Assembly (NCBI RefSeq): GCF_030453725.1
Contig: NZ_JAKDJU010000004.1
Location: 1 to 56,177, forward strand
Direction of reading: 5' to 3'
Source of the DNA: Brevibacterium picturae
GTDB lineage: Bacteria; Actinomycetota; Actinomycetes; Actinomycetales; Brevibacteriaceae
Length of the DNA stretch: 56,177 nucleotides
The translations under genes and the position numbers were made by a program. Numbering within the stretch: the first letter of the stretch is position 1; every line of letters starts with the position of its first letter. The notes beneath the pieces were generated by a model that was not told where the DNA came from, searched no databases, and saw nothing but the letters and a program-made list of their open reading frames with translations. Below, piece by piece: positions 9,427 to 18,213 of the stretch.

Positions 9427-10623
9427 ATGGCGCCCTTGGACAGAATCGGATCAGAGAACCTGCCGCCCACGTCGACCGCGTGGATGAACCCGGCCCGCGC
9501 GATCGCGATCGTGGCAGTCGTCGCGATCCATTCGCTGGGAACTGTCGTCGAAGAGAACTACCCGTCCCTGGGCCCCGATTGGTGGGTGGCCAATGGTTTC
9601 GATTCTGCCGCGCGTTGGTCGGTTCCGGTATTCATCATGATCGCGGGAGCACTGGCACTGGACCCGGCACGCGGCAGCCAGCCCCGCAGGTTCCTCAGCA
9701 AGCGTGTGTGGAGAATCGGGATCCCCCTCGTGTTCTGGACAGCCGTCTACGTCATCTTCAGGCGCTTCTATCTGCTCCCTGCCGACGATGGCTGGAACCC
9801 GGGACTCGCTATCCTGACCGGTTCCCCCTTCGTCCAGCTCTACTTTCTCTATGTGCTCGCCGGCCTGACGCTGCTGACACCGTTCTTCCGACTGCTCAGC
9901 GTCCACGGATCGCGGCGTCTGCAATGGGGAACAGGACTCATCTTCTTAGGAATCGGCATGCTCGACCAATTGGCGAGCATCATCTTCGACGTGGGTGAGG
10001 CCAATATCGCCACACGTTTTCTGCCGATGGCCGGCTTCTACATCCTCGGGTGGGTGCTGCGGGACGTGGTGCTGTCGTCTCGTGGGGTGATGCTGTCTTG
10101 GCTGGCGTTTGCCGGCTCGATTGCGATCACCATCGTGTGGGCCGGAATCGGCCCGGGCGAGAAGCCGTGGATCTTCCCCTACGAGTACCTCTCTCCGGGA
10201 GTGGTCGCAGCCTCACTGTCTGCCTACCTCCTGCTCCACCACCACATGAATACCGGTTTCCGGCTCCTGCACTGGTTCTACCCGTACTCTTTCGGGGTCT
10301 TCCTGCTCCACCCGCTCGTGCTCTACCCCATCCGCAACGCCATGGGTCTGCCTGCGACCGTCCCCGGCGTTCTCGTCCATGCGATCGCGATGCCGATCGT
10401 CTACACGATCATCTGCGTCGTCGTGACCTGGTTGGCGGTCAAGATCCCCGGCGTGCGCGCCGTCTTCGGTGAAGGGGGACCGCGCAATCCCCATTCGAAG
10501 CCGACGCCCAGGCCGCCGCGTGCGATGAAGAGGACCCAAGCACCGGTGTCAGCACAGACGCCCGAGCCTGACGAGACGAGCCATCCGGATCACAGGCCCG
10601 ACCCGGGGCCCACCGGCGGTTAG
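9427..10623 (+). CDS. Membrane acyltransferase 3 family protein (OafA-like)
   Basis: 398 aa with about 10 hydrophobic helices. NPARAIAIVAVVAIHSLG near the N-terminus holds the Arg and His of the acyltransferase_3 signature (R-x10-H). Family members transfer acetyl or other acyl groups to extracellular sugars, peptidoglycan or lipids, but the acceptor here is unknown. The C-terminal 50 residues are Pro/Arg-rich, polar and probably cytoplasmic. The first ATG is used although no Shine-Dalgarno is evident; ATG at residue 20 (before NPARA) is the alternative. It is divergent from valS across 138 bases with no clear operator. Confidence 0.8.
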   Translation: MAPLDRIGSENLPPTSTAWMNPARAIAIVAVVAIHSLGTVVEENYPSLGPDWWVANGFDSAARWSVPVFIMIAGALALDPARGSQPRRFLSKRVWRIGIPLVFWTAVYVIFRRFYLLPADDGWNPGLAILTGSPFVQLYFLYVLAGLTLLTPFFRLLSVHGSRRLQWGTGLIFLGIGMLDQLASIIFDVGEANIATRFLPMAGFYILGWVLRDVVLSSRGVMLSWLAFAGSIAITIVWAGIGPGEKPWIFPYEYLSPGVVAASLSAYLLLHHHMNTGFRLLHWFYPYSFGVFLLHPLVLYPIRNAMGLPATVPGVLVHAIAMPIVYTIICVVVTWLAVKIPGVRAVFGEGGPRNPHSKPTPRPPRAMKRTQAPVSAQTPEPDETSHPDHRPDPGPTGG

Positions 10624-10660
10624 CGTGTGAAGGCCTCTGCCCGCCTCGTGCGGACAACAG

Positions 10661-10700
10661 TAGACTGAGAACTCACCTCACCGATCGTGCCCACGATCGG
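10661..10700 (+). promoter_or_regulatory. Candidate SDR promoter and leader hairpin
   Basis: TAGACT at 10661-10666 matches the -10 seen at other genes in this window. It is followed at 10681-10700 by a hairpin (CCGATCGTG / CACGATCGG, 9 bp, very short loop) in the presumed leader of the SDR gene. The hairpin could instead terminate the acyltransferase transcript. Confidence 0.35.
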
Positions 10701-10764
10701 GCGCGGCACCCCCAGGATCAGACGCGGCGCCGGGAACTACCCAGATGAATGGAGGAGTACAGCG

Positions 10765-11520
10765 ATGGAGACACTCAGAGCAGTCGTGACAGGCGCGAGT
10801 TCGGGAATCGGCGCCGCAACCGTGCGCCGGCTGCGGGAGCAGGGTTGGGACGTCGTCGCCGTGGCACGGCGAGAAGAGAAGCTGCGTGCACTGTCGGAGG
10901 AGACCGGCGCCAGCTATCTCGTCGCCGACCTCACCGACGACGCCGCAGTCGCCGGTCTCGCCGGCGAAGTGCTGGCTGGGGGACCGGTGCATTCGCTGGT
11001 CGCCAATGCGGGAGCCGCCTTTGGCACCGATACCGTCGCCGAGGCCTCAGTTGACGGGTGGCGTGACATGTTCGACGTCAACGTCCTCGGAGTCCTTCGA
11101 GTCGTCAAGGCGTTTCTTCCCGCGCTGATCGAGTCAGGGCGCGGAGACATCGTCGTCATGTCCTCGACCGCCGGACACCAAGCCTACGAAGGGGGAGGCG
11201 GATACGTCGCGGCCAAGCACGGCACACACTCGATCGCCGCGACGCTGCGACTCGAACTCGCCGGCGAACCCGTGCGCGTGATCGAGATCGCCCCCGGTAT
11301 GGTCGCCACCGAGGAATTCACCCTGAAGCGGGTCGGCGGCAGTCAGGACAAGGCCGACAAGGTCTACGAAGGCGTGGAGAACCCGCTCACCGCCGACGAC
11401 GTCGCCGATGCCGTCGTCTACTCACTGACCCGACCGCACCACTTCAACGTCGACCTGATGGTGATCAGACCGATTGCGCAGGCCGCACAGCACAAAGTCG
11501 CTCGCAACAAGGGGCTCTGA
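10765..11520 (+). CDS. Short-chain dehydrogenase/reductase (SDR)
   Basis: Classical SDR of 251 aa. TGASSGIG is the dinucleotide-binding glycine motif and NAGA follows beta-4. The catalytic Ser and the Tyr-x3-Lys pair are in SSTAGHQAYEGGGGYVAAKHG. An Arg after the glycine motif (ARREEK) suggests NADP preference. The overall pattern is closest to the YdfG-like 3-hydroxy acid dehydrogenase group; the substrate is not determined. The start is the ATG at 10765 because GGAGGAG lies at 10751-10757. An upstream in-frame ATG at 10747 and a GTG at 10687 would add a low-complexity extension. Confidence 0.85.
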   Translation: METLRAVVTGASSGIGAATVRRLREQGWDVVAVARREEKLRALSEETGASYLVADLTDDAAVAGLAGEVLAGGPVHSLVANAGAAFGTDTVAEASVDGWRDMFDVNVLGVLRVVKAFLPALIESGRGDIVVMSSTAGHQAYEGGGGYVAAKHGTHSIAATLRLELAGEPVRVIEIAPGMVATEEFTLKRVGGSQDKADKVYEGVENPLTADDVADAVVYSLTRPHHFNVDLMVIRPIAQAAQHKVARNKGL

Positions 11521-11573
11521 GCTCGGGAGTCTGATGACGCGGACGGGCGAGTGGTCGACACCCCTGGGCAAGG

Positions 11574-11581
11574 TATACGAT
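11574..11581 (+). promoter_or_regulatory. Candidate ileS promoter -10
   Basis: TATACGAT contains TACGAT (TAnnnT) and lies just before the first base of the T-box leader. The predicted transcription start is near 11588. The -35 is weak (GTCGAC at 11554-11559). Confidence 0.45.
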
Positions 11582-11585
11582 TGAG

Positions 11586-11830
11586 GGTGCAGTGATCCGG
11601 CCATCACCGGGGAGCATCCGGAAGAACAGTGCAATCATCTCTCGGCGACGACATCGGCCGGCGATAGGGCACCCAGTAGAACCGGGCGGTTGGACCCGTC
11701 ATCACTCCGGCTATGAGCGATCCGCTGATCGTCCGTCGCACCCGACGGTCTTTCGGTGCGGATAAGCGAGGTGGTACCGCGGCAGACATGTCGTCCTCGT
11801 GACAGTGACCGCAGTGACTGAAAAAGGACG
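11586..11830 (+). promoter_or_regulatory. T-box riboswitch of ileS (translational type)
   Basis: The leader senses uncharged tRNA-Ile. A very short Stem I carries the specifier ATC (Ile) at 11603-11605, flanked by CCGG arms at 11597-11600 and 11607-11610. GGGGAGC and GGAAGAAC follow, as in other actinobacterial ileS T-boxes. The T-box proper is AGGTGGTACCGCGG at 11769-11782. Two mutually exclusive pairings are visible. CGAGG (11767-11771) with CCTCG (11795-11799) is the antisequestrator. CGTCCT (11792-11797) with the ileS Shine-Dalgarno AGGACG (11825-11830) is the sequestrator. There is no terminator or U-run, so control is at translation initiation. This accounts for the 313-base gap. Confidence 0.93.
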
Positions 11831-11833
11831 CTC

Positions 11834-14800
11834 ATGACGCAACCGTTGTATCCCAAGGTGTCGACCTCGGCCTTCGGCCTCAGTGCCTCGCCGAACTTCC
11901 CGGCCATCGAGGACGCCGTGCTCGACTACTGGAAACAGGACGACACATTCCAAGCCTCGATCGATCAGCGCGACGCCGGCGAGAATGGTGAGAATGAGTT
12001 CGTCTTCTACGACGGTCCTCCCTTCGCCAACGGTCTGCCCCACTACGGTCACCTCCTGACCGGTTACGTCAAGGACGTCGTTCCCCGCTACCAGACGATG
12101 CGCGGCAAGAAGGTCGACCGCCGCTTCGGCTGGGACACCCACGGTCTTCCTGCCGAGCTCGAGGCCGAGCGTCAGCTGGGCATCACGGACAAGTCCGAGA
12201 TCAGCGGCATGGGACTGGCCGCCTTCAACGACGCCTGCCGGTCCTCCGTCCTGAAATACACGCAGGAATGGGAAGAATACGTGACCCGGCAGGGACGCTG
12301 GGTCGACTTCGACAACGATTACAAGACGCTCAACGTCGAATACATGGAAAGCGTGATCTGGGCGTTCAAACAGCTCTGGGACAAAGGCCTCGTCTACGAG
12401 GGCTACCGTGTCCTGCCCTACTGCTGGAAAGACCAGACCCCACTGTCGAACCACGAGCTGCGGATGGACGACGACGTCTACAAATCGCGCCAGGATCCTG
12501 CCGTGACCATCGGGTACAAACTCAAGGACTCCGACGAGTGGGTCCTCATCTGGACGACGACACCGTGGACCGTCCCCTCCAACCAGGCTGTGGCCGTGAA
12601 TCCTGAGATCCCGCTGGCGGCGGTCGTCGCCGGTGAAGACGGTGCGCAGGAGCTGCAGGGCAAGACTCTGATCCTCGCCGAGGCTCGCCTCGGCGCCTAC
12701 GAGCGTGAGCTGGGGGAGAACCCCACGGTGCTGCGGACCTTCTCCGGCGGTGAGCTCCTCGGGCACGAGTACGAGCCGCCATTCCCGTACTTCGAAGGCC
12801 GCCAGGATGAGTTCGGCGAGCGGATGCACACCATCCTCGAAGCCGACTTCGTGACCACCGACGAAGGCACCGGAATCGTCCACCAGTCTCCGGCCTTCGG
12901 TGAAGAGGACAAGGACCTCACCGACTCCTACGGCATCACTGCGACCCGTCCGGTCGACGACGCCGGCTGCTTCGACTCCACTGTGGTCGACTACGCGGGC
13001 CAGCAGGTCTTCGACGCCAACAAGGCCATCATCAAGGACCTGCGCAACAGCACCGGTCCCTTGACCGGCCGTTCGGCTCTTCTCATCCGCCATGAATCCT
13101 ATGAGCACTCGTACCCGCACTGCTGGCGTTGCCGCAATCCGCTGATCTACCGCGCAGTGTCCTCCTGGTTCGTGCGTGTCACCGAGTTCAAGGACCGGAT
13201 GGTCGAGCTCAACGAGCAGATCAACTGGGTGCCCGACAACGTCAAGCACGGCCAGTTCGGCAGATGGCTCGAGAACGCCCGCGACTGGTCGATCTCCCGC
13301 AACCGCTTCTGGGGTTCACCGATCCCGGTGTGGACCTCTGATGACCCCACGTATCCGCGCACCGATGTGTATGGATCCTTGGCCGATATCGAAGCCGACT
13401 TCGGGCGTCTTCCGGTCAACGACCACGGTGAAGTCGACCTCCACCGCCCCTGGGTCGACGATCTGGTCCGGCCCAACCCCGATGATCCGACCGGTGCGTC
13501 GATGATGCGTCGCATCCCTGAGATCTTCGACGTCTGGTTCGACTCGGGATCGATGAGCTACGCTCAGGTCCACTACCCATTCGAGAACTCGGAATGGTTC
13601 GACAACCACTTCCCGGCCGACTTCATCGTCGAATATGTGGGACAGACTCGTGGCTGGTTCTACCTCCTGCATGTGCTCTCCACAGCGATCTTCGACCGAC
13701 CCGCATTCACCAACTGCATCTCCCACGGCATCGTTCTGGGATCCGACGGAGCGAAGATGTCGAAGTCGCTGCGCAACTATCCTGACGTCAACGAGGTCTT
13801 CGATCGTGACGGCTCCGATGCGATGCGCTGGTTCCTCATGGCCTCCTCCATCCTGCGCGGCGGCAACCTCGTGGTCACAGAACAGGGCATCCGCGACGGA
13901 GTGCGACAGGTCGTTCTTCCGCTGTGGAACACCTGGCAGTTCTTCGCCACCTATTCCAACACCGCAGACGGGGCAGCCGGCCAGAAGGCCGGCTACCAGG
14001 CCGAAGCTCGTTACGACTCGAGCCAGGTCCTCGATCGGTACCTGCTGGCGAAGACCCACGACCTGATCGCACAGTTCTCAGATGCCATGGAAGGCCTTGA
14101 CATCTGGGCAGCCTGCGAACTCGTCCGCAGCTACCTCGACATGCTCACCAACTGGTACGTGCGCCGGTCGCGGCGCCGCTTCTGGGACGGCACCGAGGCG
14201 ACTCACGAGTCCTTCGACGTCTTCTACACCTGTCTCGAGGCCTTCTGCCGGGTCGCAGCCCCGCTGCTGCCATTCACCGTGGAAGAGATCTACCGCGGTC
14301 TCACCGGCCAGCGGTCGGTTCACCTGGCCGACTACCCGGATGCGGGTCTGTTTCCGGCCGACGACGAACTCGTCTCCGCGATGGATCTGACCCGGGACAT
14401 CTGCTCAACGGCGTCGTCCGTGCGCAAGGCCAACAAGCTGCGGGTGCGCCTGCCCTTGGCCAAGCTCACCGTTGCCGATGACACCGACCTGGGCACCGAT
14501 TTCACCGACATCATCTCTGATGAGCTCAATGTTCGTGAGGTCGAGGTGCTCGACGTCGCCGAGGCCGAAGCCGCAGGTTTCTCCTTGTCACAGACCCTTG
14601 TGGTCAATGCCCGCGCCGCCGGCCCCCGACTGGGCAAGCAGGTGCAGCAGGTGATCAGGGCCTCGAAGTCCGGCGACTGGTCGGTGGCCGACGACGGCAC
14701 CGTCACCAGCGGAGGAATCGATCTGGTCGAGGGCGAGTACACCGTGGACTCCGTGGCCGAGTCGGGTACGGAGGGGATGGAGCTGGCAGCGCTGGACTCC

Positions 14801-15100
14801 GGCTTCCTGGCTCTCGACACCCGTGTCACCCCTGAGCTCGAAGCCGAAGGCATGGCCCGTGACACCGTCCGCGCTATTCAGGGAATCCGCAAACAGTTGG
14901 ATCTGCACATCTCGGATCGGATCACGGTGACCATCGAGGCGGAGCCGGATCTGGCCGCCGCGCTGGGAGGCCACCGGGACCTCATCGCCGGCGAGACACT
15001 GGCGACTTCGCTCGATTTCGCTGCGGTTGACAGTGACGGACAGGTCTTCACTCCGGAGGAGCTGCCGGCCGGAACACGACTCGCTGTGAGCCGAGCATGA
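11834..15100 (+). CDS. ileS: Isoleucine--tRNA ligase, eukaryotic-like (type 2)
   Basis: Class I synthetase of 1088 aa. The HIGH-equivalent HYGH lies in GPPFANGLPHYGHLLTGYVKD (about residue 70) and KMSKS in GAKMSKSLRNYPD (about residue 640), with a CP1 editing domain between them. The length and the RRFGWDTHGLPAE signature place it with the long eukaryote/archaeal-like IleRS group. This group is common in actinobacteria and less sensitive to mupirocin than the E. coli type. Expression is gated by the upstream T-box. The stop codon overlaps the folC start by four bases (ATGA). Confidence 0.96.
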   Translation: MTQPLYPKVSTSAFGLSASPNFPAIEDAVLDYWKQDDTFQASIDQRDAGENGENEFVFYDGPPFANGLPHYGHLLTGYVKDVVPRYQTMRGKKVDRRFGWDTHGLPAELEAERQLGITDKSEISGMGLAAFNDACRSSVLKYTQEWEEYVTRQGRWVDFDNDYKTLNVEYMESVIWAFKQLWDKGLVYEGYRVLPYCWKDQTPLSNHELRMDDDVYKSRQDPAVTIGYKLKDSDEWVLIWTTTPWTVPSNQAVAVNPEIPLAAVVAGEDGAQELQGKTLILAEARLGAYERELGENPTVLRTFSGGELLGHEYEPPFPYFEGRQDEFGERMHTILEADFVTTDEGTGIVHQSPAFGEEDKDLTDSYGITATRPVDDAGCFDSTVVDYAGQQVFDANKAIIKDLRNSTGPLTGRSALLIRHESYEHSYPHCWRCRNPLIYRAVSSWFVRVTEFKDRMVELNEQINWVPDNVKHGQFGRWLENARDWSISRNRFWGSPIPVWTSDDPTYPRTDVYGSLADIEADFGRLPVNDHGEVDLHRPWVDDLVRPNPDDPTGASMMRRIPEIFDVWFDSGSMSYAQVHYPFENSEWFDNHFPADFIVEYVGQTRGWFYLLHVLSTAIFDRPAFTNCISHGIVLGSDGAKMSKSLRNYPDVNEVFDRDGSDAMRWFLMASSILRGGNLVVTEQGIRDGVRQVVLPLWNTWQFFATYSNTADGAAGQKAGYQAEARYDSSQVLDRYLLAKTHDLIAQFSDAMEGLDIWAACELVRSYLDMLTNWYVRRSRRRFWDGTEATHESFDVFYTCLEAFCRVAAPLLPFTVEEIYRGLTGQRSVHLADYPDAGLFPADDELVSAMDLTRDICSTASSVRKANKLRVRLPLAKLTVADDTDLGTDFTDIISDELNVREVEVLDVAEAEAAGFSLSQTLVVNARAAGPRLGKQVQQVIRASKSGDWSVADDGTVTSGGIDLVEGEYTVDSVAESGTEGMELAALDSGFLALDTRVTPELEAEGMARDTVRAIQGIRKQLDLHISDRITVTIEAEPDLAAALGGHRDLIAGETLATSLDFAAVDSDGQVFTPEELPAGTRLAVSRA

Positions 15101-16485
15101 GCGCGGAGGAGCGCGACGAGCAGTCTGAGTCTCAGCTCGTCCGCGTGTACGCAGCATTGCTGGCGCGAGCGGGGGAGACCCAGATCGAGGTCCGACTCGA
15201 TGCGACCCGCCGGGCGTGTGAACTCCTCGGTGACATTCATCAGGCGGCGCCGGTCATCACCGTCACCGGGACCAACGGCAAGACCTCGACCGCAGCGATG
15301 ATCGACTCGATCGTGTCCGCCCACGACCTGCGGGTGGGCCGTTTCACCAGCCCGCATCTGCATTCGGTGACCGAGCGGATCTCTGTCGACGGAGGACCCG
15401 TGTCGGCTGAGGCATTCGTGCGCATCCACGATGAGATCTCACCGGTTCTCGAACTCGTCGACGCAGAGCTCGTCGCCGAGAGCCGCGGAAGGCTGACCTT
15501 CTTCGAAGCACTGACGGTGCTGGCCTTCGCTGTCTTCGCCGACGCCCCCGTCGACGTCGTCGTGACAGAAGTGGGAATGGGCGGCGAATGGGATTCGACG
15601 AACGTCGCCGATGCACAAGTCTGCGTCTTCACCACGATCGGACTCGACCATCAGACGTTCCTCGGCGACACACTCACCGAGATCGCCACCACCAAGGCCG
15701 GAATCCTCAATCGCAGTATCGATCCTTCTCCGGCCCCGAACCCGGTGGCTGTCATCGCCGAACAGGCAGACGAGGCCCAGACGGCTGTGGACGCCGAGGT
15801 GGAGCGTCGTCACGTTCTCGCCTTGACCGAGGAACGCAGCTTCCGTCTTCTCGACCGAACACGAGCGGTCGACGGGCAGCTCATCACCGTGCAGGGCATG
15901 CGCGATGTCTACACGGACATCTTCCTGCCTCTGCACGGCAGTCATCAGGCCCACAATGCCGCTGTGGCTCTGGTCGCGGCCGAGGCATTCCTCGGTGATG
16001 AGGACAAGCCGCTGGTCCTCGACACAGTGGCCGAAGGGCTGTCCCATGTGACGTCTCCCGGCCGTGCAGAGCTGGTCCGGACAGGTCCGGCAGTGGTCGT
16101 CGACGGGGCACACAACCCCGATGCCGCCCATGTGCTGGCCGAGACCATCACCGAGGCGTTCGACTTCGACTACACCGTGATGGTCTTGGCGATGTTCGCT
16201 GACAAGGACGTCCACGGTGTCCTGGAGGAGCTGCATCGCAGCGCCGATGCGTTCGTCGTCAGCGAGGCACTGAACTCCCGCGCGATGGATGCCCACGAGC
16301 TTGCCGAGGCGGCCCGCGAATGGGTCGATGAGGACTCGGTGATCGAGACGCCGGATCTCAACGCAGCCCTGATGAAGGCCATCGACCTGGCGAACAGCTC
16401 CGGGGCGACGAGCCCGGGGATCGTCGTCACCGGTTCACTGCACACCGTCGCAGAGGCCCGTCTGCTGCTCGGCAAGGAGGAGTGA
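15097..16485 (+). CDS. folC: Bifunctional dihydrofolate/folylpolyglutamate synthase
   Basis: ATP-dependent ligase that adds glutamate to dihydropteroate and to folates. The Mur-ligase-type P-loop TGTNGKTSTAAM is near residue 55, followed by GRFTSPHLHSVTERI, the LTFFEALTVLAF segment and the VVDGAHNPDA motif of the C-terminal domain. Length 462 aa is normal. It is translationally coupled to ileS through an ATGA overlap and followed after 3 bases by the DUF4233 gene, so the T-box probably influences it only through coupling. Confidence 0.95.
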   Translation: MSAEERDEQSESQLVRVYAALLARAGETQIEVRLDATRRACELLGDIHQAAPVITVTGTNGKTSTAAMIDSIVSAHDLRVGRFTSPHLHSVTERISVDGGPVSAEAFVRIHDEISPVLELVDAELVAESRGRLTFFEALTVLAFAVFADAPVDVVVTEVGMGGEWDSTNVADAQVCVFTTIGLDHQTFLGDTLTEIATTKAGILNRSIDPSPAPNPVAVIAEQADEAQTAVDAEVERRHVLALTEERSFRLLDRTRAVDGQLITVQGMRDVYTDIFLPLHGSHQAHNAAVALVAAEAFLGDEDKPLVLDTVAEGLSHVTSPGRAELVRTGPAVVVDGAHNPDAAHVLAETITEAFDFDYTVMVLAMFADKDVHGVLEELHRSADAFVVSEALNSRAMDAHELAEAAREWVDEDSVIETPDLNAALMKAIDLANSSGATSPGIVVTGSLHTVAEARLLLGKEE

Positions 16486-16488
16486 GTC

Positions 16489-16854
16489 GTGAAATCGAAA
16501 TTCCCCGTCCTCTGCGGCTCGATCCTCATCTGTGAGCTCTTCATCGTCTACTTCGCGGTGCTCACCGCCTACGGTCTCGAGGTGAAGGCCGCCGAGTCAC
16601 TGTCTCTGGGCCAGCTTCTGCTCGGCGCTTCAGTGATCGCGGTTCTCGCGATCGTGTCTGCCGTGCTGCTGCCGCGGCGGATCGGACAGAAGCGCCCAGG
16701 CGTGGCACTGGGATGGGCCGTGCAGATCCTCCTGCTGGCCTCCGGGTTCATCGTCACTTCGATGTTCTTCGTCGCCGCGATCTTCATCGCCATGTGGGCG
16801 GTGACGGTGTACTGGTCGGCCAGGATCGACAGGGAAGTGGCTGAACGCGCCTGA
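16489..16854 (+). CDS. DUF4233 small membrane protein
   Basis: 121 aa with about four hydrophobic helices and a charged C-terminus. It occupies the conserved actinobacterial slot between folC and ndk that is filled by DUF4233 proteins; the function is unknown. The GTG start at 16489 follows the folC stop by 3 bases, with GGAGG in the folC terminal codons (AAGGAGGAGTGA) as ribosome-binding site. Confidence 0.85.
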   Translation: MKSKFPVLCGSILICELFIVYFAVLTAYGLEVKAAESLSLGQLLLGASVIAVLAIVSAVLLPRRIGQKRPGVALGWAVQILLLASGFIVTSMFFVAAIFIAMWAVTVYWSARIDREVAERA

Positions 16855-16893
16855 ACCGCCTCGGCGGCGGGACGCAGCGAACACAACGGCGGG

Positions 16894-16899
16894 TAAACT
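16894..16899 (+). promoter_or_regulatory. Candidate ndk promoter -10
   Basis: TAAACT fits TAnnnT and is 38 bases before the ndk ATG, giving a leader of about 31 bases with AAAGGA as ribosome-binding site. Confidence 0.4.
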
Positions 16900-16936
16900 A
16901 TGACCGCCGATCATTGCACAAACGAAAAGGACCGGA

Positions 16937-17350
16937 ATGGAACGCACTCTCATCCTCATCAAGCCCGACGGCGTCGCACGAGGACTCGTGGGACAGATCC
17001 TCGCTCGCATCGAAGCCAAGGGATATGCCATCGACGCTCTGTCGCTGCGGACAGCGACCGCGGATGAACTCTCCGCGCATTACGCAGAGCATGAGGGCAA
17101 GCCCTTCTACCAGCCCCTCGTCGACTTCATGTCCGAAGGACCGATCGTCTCGCTCATCGCCTCCGGTCAGGGAGTGATCCCCGGGTTCCGCTCGCTGGCA
17201 GGGGCCACCGATCCCACGGCCGCGGCGCCGGGCACGATTCGCGGCGATCTGGGTCGCGACTGGGGAGAGAAGGTCCAGAAGAACCTCGTCCACGGCTCCG
17301 ATTCGGTCGAATCGGCCGAACGTGAGATCGGAATCTGGTTCCCCGCCTGA
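16937..17350 (+). CDS. ndk: Nucleoside diphosphate kinase
   Basis: Transfers the gamma phosphate from ATP to NDPs through a phosphohistidine. The active-site His is in NLVHGSDS near residue 118. The N-terminal ERTLILIKPDGVARGLVGQI is the canonical NDK opening. Length 137 aa is typical. It ends the ileS-folC-DUF4233-ndk group and is closed by a very strong bidirectional hairpin. Confidence 0.97.
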   Translation: MERTLILIKPDGVARGLVGQILARIEAKGYAIDALSLRTATADELSAHYAEHEGKPFYQPLVDFMSEGPIVSLIASGQGVIPGFRSLAGATDPTAAAPGTIRGDLGRDWGEKVQKNLVHGSDSVESAEREIGIWFPA

Positions 17351-17365
17351 TCGATCTCAGCGCAC

Positions 17366-17426
17366 GAGCGCGGGTGCCCTGCCGCAGATCTTCGCAAGGA
17401 GAGTCTGCGGCACGGCACCCGCGCTC
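17366..17426. terminator. Bidirectional terminator between ndk and VKOR genes
   Basis: The arms at 17366-17388 and 17404-17426 pair over 23 positions with a single mismatch around a 15-base loop. TTT follows on the plus strand. It separates convergent genes. Confidence 0.85.
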
Positions 17427-17441
17427 TTTGTCATGTGCTGT

Positions 17442-18092
17442 TCAGAACATGGTCGAGAAGTAGTTCCAGAACTGAACGACGATGCATGCGGCGATGACGA
17501 GCATCCACAGAACGAAGATCGCGACGTTCTCCTTGGCCAGGACTCTGGCGATCGGATTCCGTGCGATCCCCGCGCCGAAATTGCCGGCGAGGGCGTTGTG
17601 GGCGGTCACGGCGACGAACATCGGAATCGTCATCGTCCACACCACCATGCACCACGGGCAGCCGACGCCGATGACGTAGATCGAGATGTAGAACAGGAAC
17701 ATGACGAGAACGGTGCCAAGTGCCAGCCCGATGTTGAGTCCGACCATGACCCATCCCGGAATCTTGGCCCCGGCGATGAGCAACACGCCGAGCAGGAACG
17801 GAAATATGAAAGCACCGATTCCCAGGAGCTGATTGGGGAACCCGAACAGCTGACTTTCGGCCGCTTCCATGACAGAACCGCAGGAGAAGAACGGGTTGAG
17901 GTCGCAGGAGAGCACGGCGTTCGGGTTCTCCAACTTCTCGTACTTCTCGACGGCAAGGGCGAAGGAAGCCAGGAAGCCCACGACGGATCCGACGATGAGG
18001 AAGATGCCGAGCGTCGTCGGCCGCAGCACCCAGGATCGGGCCAGCGGCACGTTGTCGATGTCGTCGTCAGGAAGAGTATCTGCGGTATTCAC
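17442..18092 (-). CDS. Vitamin K epoxide reductase (VKOR) family protein
   Basis: Integral membrane oxidoreductase that in actinobacteria replaces DsbB and reoxidises a DsbA-like thiol oxidase using menaquinone. It is 216 aa with about five helices. The four key cysteines are present: the Cys63/Cys71 loop pair in LSCDLNPFFSCGS and the active-site Cys145-Pro-Trp-Cys148. No DsbA-like partner is adjacent in this window. It is transcribed away from rne; the 125 bases to the rne promoter contain no clear operator. Confidence 0.92.
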   Translation of the reverse strand: MNTADTLPDDDIDNVPLARSWVLRPTTLGIFLIVGSVVGFLASFALAVEKYEKLENPNAVLSCDLNPFFSCGSVMEAAESQLFGFPNQLLGIGAFIFPFLLGVLLIAGAKIPGWVMVGLNIGLALGTVLVMFLFYISIYVIGVGCPWCMVVWTMTIPMFVAVTAHNALAGNFGAGIARNPIARVLAKENVAIFVLWMLVIAACIVVQFWNYFSTMF

Positions 18093-18213
18093 ACTCCAAG
18101 AATGCCTCCCCGGGCACCGAGCGGCAAACGGGCGAACTGAGATTTGTCACAGACCGGGGTGACGCAGACCACAGAGACCTCGGTTCGGGCGAGGCACTTC
18201 GACTGATCTGTGA

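Noticed and set aside
11586..11833. Transcription-terminating T-box
   Set aside because: There is no GC-rich terminator with a U-run; the Shine-Dalgarno is directly paired with an upstream segment, so control is translational.
11711..13249. Long minus-strand open frame opposite ileS (512 codons)
   Set aside because: The plus strand encodes an unmistakable IleRS; the reverse frame arises from GC-rich codon bias and resembles no protein.
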